From Gallionella sp. (GTDB lineage Bacteria > Pseudomonadota > Gammaproteobacteria > Burkholderiales > Gallionellaceae), in assembly GCA_030690245.1 (NCBI GenBank), contig JAUYGW010000280.1:1-15143 (forward strand): 15,143 nucleotides of DNA, given 5' to 3'. The translations under genes and the position numbers were made by a program. The notes beneath the pieces are model-generated. The model was given only the letters and a program-made list of their open reading frames with translations, had not been told where the DNA came from and ran no database searches. Each line of letters starts with the position of its first letter. The stretch's first letter is position 1. Positions 1 to 7,572 of the stretch are shown here, one piece after another.

Positions 1-894
1 GGCCTGCTGCAGCAACTGCTCGGCCTTGCCGCGCGCCGCCTGCTTCTCTTCCGCGCTGGCCTTCGCATCGACGGTGATCAGGATGTGGCTCGCCTGGCGC
101 TCATCGCCCCGCGCATACTGCGTAAGGTTCTGCTCGTAGAACTGTTTCACCTCGTCCGCGCTGACTTCAACCTGAGCGGCGAACGCATCGAGCGCCAGCA
201 CCAGATACTCGAGGCGCGCCTGCTCGGGCAGCTGGAATTCATTCTGATGGGCGTCGTAATGCTGTTTCGCCGCACCCGCCTCGAGCTTGACCTGTGCCAC
301 GAAGTTCTCCGGCGCAAGCACGCTCTGGCTGACTTCGCGTTGCTGGGCGTTGATTCGCAGCAGGCGCTCGGCCACCGCGTTGGGGACTATGGTGGTCGCG
401 CGGTAAGCGCTGCTCACGCGTTCCACCATCAAATCGCGGCGTAAACTGTTTTCGAAGCCGATGGGCGTCATGTTCTGGCGCCTGAGCAGCTCCTCATAGC
501 GGGCGCGCGAAAACTTGCCGTTCTCCTGGAATGCGGGCTGCTCGCTGATGATCTGCTGCAGTTGCTGGTCCGACACCAGCAGGCCGCTACGCACTGCCTC
601 GCTGACCAGCAGCCGCTGGCGGACGATGCCTTCGAGCACGGCGAAGCGCAGTTCGGAGCTGTCGAGCAGCGCGGGGTCCATGCGGCCGCCGGCTATGCGC
701 TGGAGCTCGTTCTGGCGCCCCTGCAGTGCCAGCGAGAACTCCTGCTCGGTGACGGGCTGGCCGCCGATGGTGGCGATGTTGTCGCTGCCGCCGGCGCGAA
801 AGTACGAGTCGACGCCGAAAAATGCGAACGGTACAAAAATGATCGCCAGTACGATCTGGACCAGTTTCTTGTGGCTGTAAATTAAAGCGTACAT
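1..894 (-). CDS. ppiD: Peptidyl-prolyl cis-trans isomerase D (PpiD/SurA-like periplasmic chaperone), C-terminal part missing
   Basis: An open frame of 298 codons runs from an ATG at 894 to the window edge without a stop. It begins MYALIYSHKKLVQIVLAIIF, a short cytoplasmic stub followed by one hydrophobic membrane anchor (about residues 10-30). After the anchor comes a SurA-type N-terminal chaperone region (about 40-190). The visible end, with QASHILITV at 268-276, is the first strand of a parvulin-type PPIase domain. The family is usually about 600-640 residues, so roughly half the gene is present. PpiD sits in the inner membrane facing the periplasm and helps newly exported proteins leave the Sec translocon. 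Its position downstream of hupB and lon matches the order lon-hupB-ppiD known in many proteobacteria. No clear Shine-Dalgarno precedes the ATG, but the start fits the family's short N-terminus. The upstream gap holds a heptamer tandem repeat, and a terminator separates ppiD from the tRNAs. Confidence 0.93.
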   Translation of the reverse strand, partial: MYALIYSHKKLVQIVLAIIFVPFAFFGVDSYFRAGGSDNIATIGGQPVTEQEFSLALQGRQNELQRIAGGRMDPALLDSSELRFAVLEGIVRQRLLVSEAVRSGLLVSDQQLQQIISEQPAFQENGKFSRARYEELLRRQNMTPIGFENSLRRDLMVERVSSAYRATTIVPNAVAERLLRINAQQREVSQSVLAPENFVAQVKLEAGAAKQHYDAHQNEFQLPEQARLEYLVLALDAFAAQVEVSADEVKQFYEQNLTQYARGDERQASHILITVDAKASAEEKQAARGKAEQLLQQA

Positions 895-905
895 GAGCGT
901 TAAAC

Positions 906-961
906 GGTAATTGGTAATTGGTGATTGGTGATTGGTGATTGGTGACTGGTGATCGGTGAAC
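906..961. repeat. Heptamer tandem repeat, about 8 copies, in the ppiD leader
   Basis: Eight consecutive 7-bp units of the form GGTRATT lie end to end: two GGTAATT, three GGTGATT, then GGTGACT, GGTGATC and GGTGAAC. The copies become less exact with distance from the gene. The array ends 12 bp upstream of the ppiD ATG, so it is probably transcribed in the 5' leader of ppiD. A 7-bp unit outside the coding region could change copy number by slippage without breaking a frame. Any effect on ppiD expression is speculation. Confidence 0.9.
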
Positions 962-1014
962 AGTGGTTCATGGCCAGGTTCCTTGCTTGCGATGCGCGAT
1001 CCATCTTGCGAAAG

Positions 1015-1042
1015 AAAAAGGCGAACGCCGTTCGCCTTTTTT
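1015..1042 (-). terminator. Rho-independent terminator after tRNA-Asp (potentially bidirectional)
   Basis: A perfect 7-bp stem (GGCGAAC with GTTCGCC, 1020-1026 and 1030-1036) closes a 3-nt loop. It is flanked by five A on one side and six T on the other, so it can stop transcription in either direction. It lies 8 nt past the 3' end of tRNA-Asp on the minus strand. It most likely ends the hupB-tRNA-Val-tRNA-Asp transcript and insulates ppiD. Confidence 0.88.
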
Positions 1043-1049
1043 GCGTAGC

Positions 1050-1126
1050 TGGCGGAGTGGACGGGACTCGAACCCGCGACCCCCGGCGTGACAGGCCGGT
1101 ATTCTAACCAACTGAACTACCACTCC
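1050..1126 (-). tRNA. tRNA-Asp, anticodon GTC
   Basis: This is a 77-nt cloverleaf including an encoded CCA. The acceptor stem pairs GGAGTGG with CCACTCC and the discriminator is G. The anticodon loop reads CTGTCAC and the T-arm contains GGTTCGAGTCC. It closely resembles E. coli tRNA-Asp. It lies 10 nt downstream of tRNA-Val in the same orientation, so the two are probably processed from one precursor. Confidence 0.97.
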
Positions 1127-1136
1127 AAAAACCATT

Positions 1137-1212
1137 TGGTGGGTGCTGACGGGGTCGAACCGCCGACATTCGCCTTGTAAGGGCGACGCTCTACCAACTG
1201 AGCTAAGCACCC
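1137..1212 (-). tRNA. tRNA-Val, anticodon TAC
   Basis: This is a 76-nt cloverleaf including an encoded CCA. The acceptor stem pairs GGGTGCT with AGCACCC, the D-arm has TAGCTCAGTTGG, the anticodon loop reads CTTACAA and the T-arm has GGTTCGACC. Its 5' end is only 11 nt after the hupB stop codon with no terminator between. A shared hupB-tRNA transcript that is cut by RNase P is therefore likely. Confidence 0.97.
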
Positions 1213-1223
1213 AACGAAGCTGA

Positions 1224-1496
1224 CTAGTTTACAGCATCCTTCAGACCTTTACCAGCGGTAAATTTTGGAACCTTGGCTGCCTTGATCTTGATCGTTTCGC
1301 CGGTGCGAGGGTTGCGGCCATTACGCGCAGCACGCTTGCCAACTTTGAAAGTACCGAAACCGACCAGGCTCACTGTATCGCCTTTTTTCAATGCTTTTTT
1401 GATCGAATCTACAGCCGCATCCAGCGCACGGCCGGCAGCTGCCTTGGAAATATCAGCGGATTTTGCAATTGCATCAACCAGATCAGATTTATTCAC
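1224..1496 (-). CDS. hupB: DNA-binding protein HU-beta, GTG start
   Basis: This 90-residue nucleoid protein dimerises and bends DNA without strong sequence preference. It contains the HU/IHF signature [21 protein letters not shown] (about residues 46-66). That stretch includes the beta-arm tip with the proline (P63) that intercalates into DNA. The frame is open further upstream, but the start is set at the GTG at 1496. It gives (M)[13 protein letters not shown], the standard HU N-terminus and normal family length, and it follows a strong Shine-Dalgarno, AAGGGGG. The gene lies downstream of lon, as in many proteobacteria, but has its own promoter. It runs into tRNA-Val after 11 nt. Confidence 0.97.
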   Translation of the reverse strand: MNKSDLVDAIAKSADISKAAAGRALDAAVDSIKKALKKGDTVSLVGFGTFKVGKRAARNGRNPRTGETIKIKAAKVPKFTAGKGLKDAVN

Positions 1497-1501
1497 GTAA
1501 G

Positions 1502-1508
1502 CCCCCTT
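1502..1508 (-). promoter_or_regulatory. Ribosome binding site of hupB
   Basis: AAGGGGG on the minus strand ends 5 nt before the GTG at 1496. It decides the start in favour of the GTG. The upstream in-frame ATG at 1544 would lie at or before the predicted transcript start. Confidence 0.85.
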
Positions 1509-1520
1509 AAAATTAGTGGT

Positions 1521-1541
1521 AAAAAAACAGGAGAAGTCCTG
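1521..1541 (-). terminator. Small hairpin plus seven T between lon and hupB, at the predicted 5' end of the hupB mRNA
   Basis: On the minus strand CAGGA and TCCTG form a 5-bp stem around the loop CTTC, followed directly by seven T. The arrangement resembles an intrinsic terminator, but the stem is short. The predicted hupB transcript starts at about 1541-1543, so this would be the first structure in that mRNA. For transcripts reading through from lon it could act as a weak terminator. Confidence 0.5.
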
Positions 1542-1548
1542 CAACGGC

Positions 1549-1578
1549 TTTATATCAAGGCTTCGCAGCTTTGGTCAA
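1549..1578 (-). promoter_or_regulatory. Predicted sigma-70 promoter of hupB
   Basis: On the minus strand a -35 box TTGACC (1573-1578) and a -10 box TATAAA (1549-1554) are 18 bp apart. Each matches the consensus at five of six positions. The predicted start is near 1542, giving a leader of about 46 nt before the GTG. This indicates that hupB is expressed independently of lon. Confidence 0.7.
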
Positions 1579-1635
1579 GCGATTATGCTAATTTTTTTGC
1601 TTTGCATTGCAACCGACTAACTGCTATCGATTTTT

Positions 1636-4062
1636 TTAGTGTTTTGTTATCAGCGCCACTTCCTGAACGCCTCCGGTTGCCGGCAAACCGGCAGGTTCGG
1701 AGGCTGCGGGGGATTCCGGCAAAGGCTCCGGCTTGCGCTCCAGAGCCAGTTCCAGCACTTGGTCTATCCATTTGACCGGATGGATGTCCAGTTTGTTTTT
1801 GATATTGTCCGGAATTTCCACCAGATCCTTGGTGTTTTCTTCCGGAATCAATACCACCTTGATGCCCCCGCGTTGTGCCGCCAGCAGCTTTTCCTTCAAG
1901 CCGCCGATCGGCAGCACTTCCCCGCGCAGGGTGATTTCACCGGTCATCGCGACGTCGGCGCGCACCGGAATGCCGGTCAGTGCCGAAACGATGGCGGTGC
2001 ATATCCCGATCCCCGCGCTTGGGCCGTCTTTGGGAGTTGCACCTTCCGGCAAGTGGATGTGCAAATCGGTTTTCTGATAAAACTCCCCGTCTATTCCCAA
2101 TCGCTTCGCGCGGCTGCGCACCACACTCAGCGCGGCCTGGATAGACTCCTGCATCACCTCACCAAGCTTACCGGTGGTGGTGGTCTTGCCTTTGCCGGGC
2201 AGCACGGCCGCTTCGATAGTCAGCAATTCGCCGCCAACCTCCGTCCATGCCAAACCGGTGACCTGCCCGACCTGGTTATTCTTTTCGGCAATCCCGTAAG
2301 AATAGCGGCGCACCCCGAGATATTTATCGAGATTGCGCGCATTGACCACTACCTTTTTATCGCGCTCTTTTAACGAAAGTGCTTTCACCACCTTGCGGCA
2401 AATCTTGGAAATTTCCCGCTCCAGGTTGCGTACCCCCGCTTCGCGCACGTAATAGCGCACAATATCGCGCAGCGCGGTTTCGGAAATATTGATTTCTTCC
2501 GGCTTCAGGCCATTATTTTTGATCGCCTTGGGCACCAGGTAGCGCGTAGCGATGTTGATCTTTTCATCTTCCATGTAGCTGGACACATGGATGACCTCCA
2601 TGCGATCCAGCAGCGCATCCGGAATATTCAGCGTATTCGCCGTCGCTACAAACATCACGTCGGAAAGATCGTATTCCACCTCAACATAATGGTCGACAAA
2701 CGAGCTGTTCTGCTCAGGATCAAGCACTTCCAGCAGCGCGGAAGACGGATCGCCGCGCATATCCATGCCCATCTTGTCCACTTCATCGAGCAGGAACAAC
2801 GGGTTTTTCACCGCGACCTTGCTCATGTTTTGCAGGATCTTGCCCGGCATGGAACCGATATAAGTGCGGCGGTGGCCGCGAATCTCCGACTCGTCGCGCA
2901 CCCCGCCCAGCGACATGCGCACAAATTTGCGGTTGGTGGCGCGCGCGATAGACTGCCCCAGCGAGGTTTTGCCCACACCCGGCGGGCCAACCAGACAGAG
3001 GATAGGCCCCTTCAATTTGTTCATCCGTTGCTGCACGGCCAGGTATTCGAGGATGCGTTCCTTGACTTTATCCAGGCCGTAATGGTCTTCTTCCAGCACG
3101 GCTTCGGCCTTTTTCAAGTCGGCGCTGATTTTGGTCTTCTTCTTCCACGGCAAGCCGATCAGCACGTCGATATAATTGCGCACCACGGTCGCCTCGGCGG
3201 ACATCGGCGACATCAGGCGCAGCTTCTTGAGCTCCGCTTCAGCCTTGGTGCGCGCCTCTTTCGGCATATGCGCGTCCTTGATTTTCTTGTCCAGTTCGTC
3301 GAAGTCGGTACCCTCCTCGCCCTCGCCCAATTCCTTCTGGATCGCCTTGACCTGCTCGTTCAGGTAATACTCGCGCTGGCTTTTCTCCATCTGGCGTTTG
3401 ACACGGCCGCGTATGCGCTTCTCGACTTGCAAGATGTCGATCTCGGCTTCCAGCAGCCCAAGCAAATGCTCCAGTCGCTTGCGCACGCCAAAAACCTCCA
3501 GCACCTCCTGCTTTTGTTCCAGCTTGAGCGGCAGATGGGCGGCGATGGTGTCGGCCAGACGGCCGGCATCGTCGATACCGGCCAGCGAAGTCAGTATCTC
3601 CGGCGGGATTTTCTTGTTGAGTTTCACATACTGGTCGAATTGTGCGATCAACGCGCGGCGCATTGCCTCGGACTCGCTGTCCGTCCCGTCTTCGGCAGGA
3701 ACGATTTCAACCTCGGCGTCAAAATGGCTGTCCGCGTCAAACACGCGCAGAATATTGACGCGCTGCGTGCCTTCCACGAGCACCTTCACCGTGCCGTCGG
3801 GCAGTTTGAGCATTTGCAGAATATTCGCCATGCTGCCGATGGCGTACAAGTCATCCAAGCCGGGATCGTCTTTGGCCGCCGATTTTTGCGCGACCAGCAC
3901 GATGCCCTTGCCGGCTTCCATGGCGGTTTCCAGCGCCTTGATGGACTTGGCGCGGCCGACAAACAGCGGGATGACCATATGGGGGAACACCACGACATCG
4001 CGCAAAGGCAACAGCGGGTGCAGGTTGGCTGTAACAACGTTTGAAATCTCTTGTTCTGACAT
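1636..4062 (-). CDS. lon: ATP-dependent Lon protease (La)
   Basis: This 808-residue cytosolic AAA+ serine protease unfolds and degrades misfolded and regulatory proteins. The N-terminal substrate-binding region runs to about 210, followed by a helical/coiled-coil segment to about 300. The AAA+ module has Walker A GPPGVGKT (359-366) and Walker [10 protein letters not shown] (422-430). The C-terminal protease domain carries the Ser-Lys dyad: Ser682 in KDGPSAG and Lys725 in GGLKEKL, equivalent to Ser679 and Lys722 of E. coli Lon. After about residue 775 a proline- and alanine-rich tail extends slightly beyond the E. coli length (784). The ATG start gives MSEQEISN and the family N-terminus. The gene lies 101 nt after clpX with a heat-shock promoter in the gap. 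It is therefore probably read both from the tig-clpPX transcript and from its own stress-induced promoter. Confidence 0.98.
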   Translation of the reverse strand: MSEQEISNVVTANLHPLLPLRDVVVFPHMVIPLFVGRAKSIKALETAMEAGKGIVLVAQKSAAKDDPGLDDLYAIGSMANILQMLKLPDGTVKVLVEGTQRVNILRVFDADSHFDAEVEIVPAEDGTDSESEAMRRALIAQFDQYVKLNKKIPPEILTSLAGIDDAGRLADTIAAHLPLKLEQKQEVLEVFGVRKRLEHLLGLLEAEIDILQVEKRIRGRVKRQMEKSQREYYLNEQVKAIQKELGEGEEGTDFDELDKKIKDAHMPKEARTKAEAELKKLRLMSPMSAEATVVRNYIDVLIGLPWKKKTKISADLKKAEAVLEEDHYGLDKVKERILEYLAVQQRMNKLKGPILCLVGPPGVGKTSLGQSIARATNRKFVRMSLGGVRDESEIRGHRRTYIGSMPGKILQNMSKVAVKNPLFLLDEVDKMGMDMRGDPSSALLEVLDPEQNSSFVDHYVEVEYDLSDVMFVATANTLNIPDALLDRMEVIHVSSYMEDEKINIATRYLVPKAIKNNGLKPEEINISETALRDIVRYYVREAGVRNLEREISKICRKVVKALSLKERDKKVVVNARNLDKYLGVRRYSYGIAEKNNQVGQVTGLAWTEVGGELLTIEAAVLPGKGKTTTTGKLGEVMQESIQAALSVVRSRAKRLGIDGEFYQKTDLHIHLPEGATPKDGPSAGIGICTAIVSALTGIPVRADVAMTGEITLRGEVLPIGGLKEKLLAAQRGGIKVVLIPEENTKDLVEIPDNIKNKLDIHPVKWIDQVLELALERKPEPLPESPAASEPAGLPATGGVQEVALITKH

Positions 4063-4091
4063 GGCAATAACCTATTCGTTGACTGGGAGGT

Positions 4092-4119
4092 TAGATGGGG
4101 GTGGCTCGAAAAAATTCAA
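4092..4119 (-). promoter_or_regulatory. Predicted sigma-32 (heat-shock) promoter of lon
   Basis: On the minus strand TTGAAT (4114-4119) is followed after 13 bp by CCCCATCTA (4092-4100). This fits the RpoH pattern TTGAA - 13 to 15 bp - CCCCATNTA almost exactly. It also resembles the known E. coli lon heat-shock promoter. The implied start is about 20-25 nt upstream of the lon ATG. Confidence 0.8.
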
Positions 4120-4126
4120 CCACCCC
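4098..4126. other. Inverted repeat overlapping the lon heat-shock promoter
   Basis: GGGGTGG and CCACCCC (4098-4104 and 4120-4126) can pair around a 15-nt loop, extendable by a G-U and an A-U pair. The right-hand arm includes part of the -10 box CCCC. There is no T-run after it, so it is not a typical terminator. It would form only in transcripts that read through from clpX. It may be chance, or it may stabilise the 3' end of clpX mRNA. Confidence 0.4.
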
Positions 4127-4163
4127 TTGAACAAGACAATAAAACAAGCAGTTAAGGGCTTAA

Positions 4164-5423
4164 TCAGGCTGCTTTTGGTGTATCCGCATAAATAACGATG
4201 GGTTTGATCTCCCCCGTCGAGCCTGTTTCGTCCAATACCACTTTGCTGACATTCTCCGTCGAGGGCAAGTCGAACATGATATCCAGCAGCGAATTCTCGA
4301 GGATCGAACGCAGCCCGCGCGCGCCGGCCTTGCGCGCCAAGGCCTTGCGGGCAATGGCCAGCAGCACGCCCTCGCGGAATTCCAGCTCCACGCCTTCCAT
4401 CGCAAACAGCTTCTGGTACTGTTTGGTCAGCGCGTTTTTCGGCTCGGTAAGGATTTGCACCAGCGCAGTTTCGTCCAATTCCTCCAGTGTCGCCACGACG
4501 GGTAAACGTCCGACGAATTCCGGAATCAAGCCGAACTTGATCAGGTCTTCCGGCTCCACATCGCGCAGGGTCTCGCCAGTCTTGCGCTCGTCCTTGCTGC
4601 TGATGGTCGCGCCGAAGCCGATACTGGCCTTTGCGGAGCGGTTGCGGATGACCTTTTCCAGCCCGTCGAACGCGCCGCCGCAGATGAACAGGATATTCGT
4701 TGTGTCCACCTGTAGGAATTCCGTGTTCGGATGCTTGCGCCCGCCCTGCGGCGGAATCGAAGCCTTGGTGCCTTCGATCAGCTTGAGCAATGCCTGTTGC
4801 ACGCCTTCGCCGGATACGTCGCGCGTAATCGAGGGGTTATCCGATTTGCGCGAAATCTTGTCGATTTCATCCACGTACACAATGCCGCGCTGCGCTTTTT
4901 CCACGTCATAGTCGCAGGTCTGCAACAGCTTCTGAATGATGTTCTCGACGTCCTCGCCGACATAACCCGCCTCGGTCAGCGTGGTCGCATCGGCCATCAC
5001 GAACGGCACATCCAGCAGGCGTGCCAGCGTTTGCGCCAGCAGCGTCTTGCCGGAGCCGGTCGGGCCGACCAGCAGGATGTTGCTCTTGGCCAATTCCACG
5101 CCATCCTTGCTGTCGCTCTTGAGGCGCTTGTAGTGGTTATACACCGCCACCGACAAAATCCGCTTGGCATGTTCCTGTCCGATCACGTACTCATCGAGCG
5201 CCGCGCAGATTTCTTTCGGCACGGGCAAATCCGTCTTGCCGTCCTTGTCCGTCTTGGCCTGATCATTCTGGATTTCCTCGCGCATGATGTCGTTGCACAG
5301 CGCGATGCATTCATCGCAGACGAACACCGACGGGCCCGCAATCAGCTTGCGCACCTCATGTTGGCTCTTGCCGCAGAATGAGCAGTAGAGCAATTTGTCA
5401 CCCGATTTTTTATCGCCAGCCAT
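4164..5423 (-). CDS. clpX: ATP-dependent Clp protease ATP-binding subunit ClpX
   Basis: This 419-residue hexameric unfoldase feeds substrates such as ssrA-tagged proteins into ClpP. The N-terminal zinc-binding domain has Cys14, Cys17, Cys36 and Cys39. The AAA+ core has Walker A GPTGSGKT (120-127), the pore loop GYVG (153-156), Walker B IVYVDEID (181-188), the RKH loop (229-231) and the sensor-2 motif GARGLR (367-372). The ClpP-docking tripeptide IGF is present at 268-270, so the protein should be able to couple to ClpP. The ATG has a good Shine-Dalgarno (AGAGGTAG) about 7 nt upstream. It lies 44 nt downstream of clpP, with no terminator visible between, consistent with a clpPX operon. Confidence 0.98.
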   Translation of the reverse strand: MAGDKKSGDKLLYCSFCGKSQHEVRKLIAGPSVFVCDECIALCNDIMREEIQNDQAKTDKDGKTDLPVPKEICAALDEYVIGQEHAKRILSVAVYNHYKRLKSDSKDGVELAKSNILLVGPTGSGKTLLAQTLARLLDVPFVMADATTLTEAGYVGEDVENIIQKLLQTCDYDVEKAQRGIVYVDEIDKISRKSDNPSITRDVSGEGVQQALLKLIEGTKASIPPQGGRKHPNTEFLQVDTTNILFICGGAFDGLEKVIRNRSAKASIGFGATISSKDERKTGETLRDVEPEDLIKFGLIPEFVGRLPVVATLEELDETALVQILTEPKNALTKQYQKLFAMEGVELEFREGVLLAIARKALARKAGARGLRSILENSLLDIMFDLPSTENVSKVVLDETGSTGEIKPIVIYADTPKAA

Positions 5424-5467
5424 CGCTGCTACCTCTGTATTGTGTTATCAGCAATTCAATAAATTTT

Positions 5468-6103
5468 TTAAACGCGCTTTTCCAGCACCTGATCCACCAG
5501 ACCGTATTTAACGGAATCTTCCGCGCTCAGAAAATTATCGCGATCCGTGTCACGCTCGATCGTCTCGACCGTTTGCCCGGTGTGCTGCGCCAGCATTTGA
5601 TTGAGCCTCTGCTTCAGATACAAAATCTCGCGCGCATGGATTTCGATATCCGAAGCCTGTCCACGGAAACCACCCATAGGCTGATGAATCATCACGCGTG
5701 AATTGGGCAGACAGAAACGCTTGCCCTTTTCGCCCGCCGCCAGCAGGAACGATCCCATGCTGGCCGCCTGCCCGATACACAACGTGCTGATGCTCGGCTT
5801 GATGAATTGCATAGTGTCGTAAATCGCCATGCCTGCGGTCACCGAACCGCCCGGCGAATTGATGTAAAAATGAATATCCTTGTCCGGATTTTCCGATTCC
5901 AGAAACAACATCTGCGCCACAATCAGGTTCGCGCTGTGGTCGTTCACCTCGCCAACCAGAAACACCACGCGTTCCTTGAGTAGGCGCGAATAGATATCGT
6001 ACGCCCGCTCGCCGCGCCCGCTGGTCTCCACGACCATCGGGATCATACCGATATTTTGCGGCTCTTGCCGGTGCCGGGACAAAAGCTCTTCGTGATAGTG
6101 CAT
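5468..6103 (-). CDS. clpP: ATP-dependent Clp protease proteolytic subunit ClpP
   Basis: This 211-residue serine peptidase forms the two-ring tetradecameric chamber used by ClpX. The catalytic triad is visible: Ser115 in GQAASMGS, His140 in VMIHQP and Asp189 in TDRDNF. These are the positions of the E. coli enzyme shifted by four. The first 10-20 residues are likely a short propeptide, as in E. coli. The gene starts 4 nt after the tig stop codon and its Shine-Dalgarno (GGAG) lies inside the end of tig, so the two are translationally close-coupled. The order tig-clpP-clpX is conserved across most proteobacteria. Confidence 0.98.
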   Translation of the reverse strand: MHYHEELLSRHRQEPQNIGMIPMVVETSGRGERAYDIYSRLLKERVVFLVGEVNDHSANLIVAQMLFLESENPDKDIHFYINSPGGSVTAGMAIYDTMQFIKPSISTLCIGQAASMGSFLLAAGEKGKRFCLPNSRVMIHQPMGGFRGQASDIEIHAREILYLKQRLNQMLAQHTGQTVETIERDTDRDNFLSAEDSVKYGLVDQVLEKRV

Positions 6104-6107
6104 CGCG

Positions 6108-7406
6108 TCAGTTCTCCATCAATTCGTTAAAGGGGATAGCCTTGTCTGCCGTCTTTGCCTGCCCCATTGTCCAGTCCACGATATTTTCTTCCATGACCAG
6201 ATTTTCGACCTCTTGCAACTGAGAGGAGTTGGCGTAAAACCAGCGCACCACATCCTCGGGCTCGTCAAAGCTTTGCGCATAGTCATCCACCAGGGCGCGC
6301 ACCTGCTCAGGCTTGGCCTTCAAGTCATGTTTCTGCGCCAAATTGGCAAGAATCAAGCCGAGTTTGACGCGCCTTTCGGCGCGCTCGGTAAACAATTCCG
6401 GCGGCAATGCCACATCCTTCATTTTCATCCCGCGCGATTCCATGTCCTTCACGGTTTGCTGCATCAGGTTATGCGCTTCCCATTCCACCAGGGTTTTAGG
6501 CACATCGAACTGGGCCGCGTTCAGCAACGCCTGCATTGCCGCTTCCTTGTTGCGCACTTTCAGGCGGCGCGCCACCTCGCGTTGCAGGTTGGTGCGGATC
6601 TCGCTTTCCAGCTTACTGACATCGCCCCCTTCAATACCGACAGACTCGGCAAACGTTGCATCCACTTCCGGCAGCTTCGGCGCCTCCACCTTGTGCAGCG
6701 TGACGCTGAAAGTCACCTGCTTGCCCGCCACTTCCTTGCCGTGATAATCATCCGGAAAAGTCATGTCGAATGATTTCGTCTCCCCGGCCTTCATGCCGGT
6801 GACGGCCGCTTCAAACTCCGGCATCATGCGCTCCACACCCAACACGAATGCATGGTTCTTGGCTTCGCCGCCCTGAAAAACCTCGCCGTTCAGCTTGCCG
6901 GTAAAATCGATATACACCTTGTCGTCGACCTGTGCGGCGCGATCCGTCGGCTCGAAGATGGCGCGCTGTTTGCGCAGCGTCATAATGGTGTTATCCACGT
7001 CAGCTTGCGTCAATTCGCAAACTAGGCGCTCCACTGTTTCGCCCGACAGGTCGCCCATCACCACTTCCGGATAGACCTCGAAAGTTGCGCTGTATTCGAT
7101 CAGATCGGCATTCAAGTCGTTAGTCTTGATCTCGAATTGCGGATGCCCGGCCACCCTCAGATTATTGAGTTGCACAGCCTCGGCAAACGAGCGCTGCAAC
7201 ACATCGCCCAGCGCTTCCTGCTGCGCTTGCGCACCATATTGCTGCTCCAGGATTTTTGCCGGCACCTTGCCCGGGCGGAACCCGGCGATTTTTGCGTTGC
7301 GCCCGATCTTCTTCAGACGGACAGCGACTTCACCGCGAATGACTTGCTGGGGAATGGATGCATTAAGACGGCGTTCTAACGCGCTCACAGTTTCTACGCT
7401 GGACAT
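6108..7406 (-). CDS. tig: Trigger factor, ribosome-associated chaperone and prolyl isomerase
   Basis: This 432-residue protein, the same length as E. coli trigger factor, binds at the ribosomal tunnel exit and shields nascent chains. The ribosome-docking signature GFRPGKVP is at 42-49. An FKBP-type PPIase domain follows (about 155-242, containing [19 protein letters not shown]), and then the helical C-terminal chaperone arms. The frame is open a further 22 codons upstream into tRNA-Leu. The start is placed at the ATG at 7406, which gives [14 protein letters not shown] and follows AAGGAA at about 8 nt. The gene begins 36 nt after the 3' end of tRNA-Leu with no terminator between. The tRNA and tig are therefore probably in one primary transcript that continues into clpP. 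Confidence 0.97.
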   Translation of the reverse strand: MSSVETVSALERRLNASIPQQVIRGEVAVRLKKIGRNAKIAGFRPGKVPAKILEQQYGAQAQQEALGDVLQRSFAEAVQLNNLRVAGHPQFEIKTNDLNADLIEYSATFEVYPEVVMGDLSGETVERLVCELTQADVDNTIMTLRKQRAIFEPTDRAAQVDDKVYIDFTGKLNGEVFQGGEAKNHAFVLGVERMMPEFEAAVTGMKAGETKSFDMTFPDDYHGKEVAGKQVTFSVTLHKVEAPKLPEVDATFAESVGIEGGDVSKLESEIRTNLQREVARRLKVRNKEAAMQALLNAAQFDVPKTLVEWEAHNLMQQTVKDMESRGMKMKDVALPPELFTERAERRVKLGLILANLAQKHDLKAKPEQVRALVDDYAQSFDEPEDVVRWFYANSSQLQEVENLVMEENIVDWTMGQAKTADKAIPFNELMEN

Positions 7407-7442
7407 GCTTGAGTTTCCTTGAATTGAAGTTGAATTAGGTGC

Positions 7443-7527
7443 TGGTGCGAAAGGAGAGACTCGAACTCTCACGCCTTGCGGCGCTGGAACCTAAATCCAG
7501 TGCGTCTACCAATTCCGCCACTTTCGC
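7443..7527 (-). tRNA. tRNA-Leu, anticodon TAG
   Basis: This is an 85-nt class II tRNA including an encoded CCA. The acceptor stem pairs GCGAAAG with CTTTCGC. The D-arm contains TGGCGGAATTGGTAGACGCA, the anticodon loop is TTTAGGT, and a long variable arm (GCGCCGCAAGGCGT) marks a leucine tRNA. The T-arm has GAGTTCGAGTCTC. It is the first gene of the tig-clpP-clpX group. Confidence 0.97.
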
Positions 7528-7555
7528 GCTGTTTGCTTCCAGCCTTGCCCGGCGG

Positions 7556-7561
7556 ATTATA
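7556..7561 (-). promoter_or_regulatory. -10 box of the tRNA-Leu/tig promoter
   Basis: A perfect TATAAT on the minus strand sits about 28 nt upstream of the tRNA-Leu 5' end. It is followed by a very GC-rich discriminator (CCGCCGGG) of the kind found at stringently controlled stable-RNA promoters. No convincing -35 box is visible at 16-18 bp upstream. That position falls inside the 3' end of the acrylyl-CoA reductase gene. Confidence 0.6.
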
Positions 7562-7572
7562 GCACTAAGAGC

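Noticed and set aside
968..1210. An 80-codon minus-strand frame over the tRNAs
   Set aside because: It is a translation of tRNA-Val and tRNA-Asp and the terminator, not a protein gene.
1224..1544. A 106-residue version of HU starting at an upstream ATG
   Set aside because: The extra 16 residues have no counterpart in HU, and the ATG lies at or before the predicted transcript start. The GTG at 1496 has a strong ribosome site and gives the standard 90 residues.
2587..4044. A 485-codon open frame on the plus strand opposite lon
   Set aside because: It is entirely antisense to a well-conserved lon gene and has composition rich in His, Gln and Arg typical of a GC-driven shadow frame. No recognisable domain or ribosome site was seen.
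4098..4126. Terminator between clpX and lon
   Set aside because: The hairpin lacks a following T-run and its arm overlaps the heat-shock -10 box, so it is recorded only as an inverted repeat.
6108..7472. A 454-residue version of trigger factor starting at an upstream ATG
   Set aside because: The additional N-terminus is translated from tRNA-Leu sequence. The ATG at 7406 gives the normal 432 residues.
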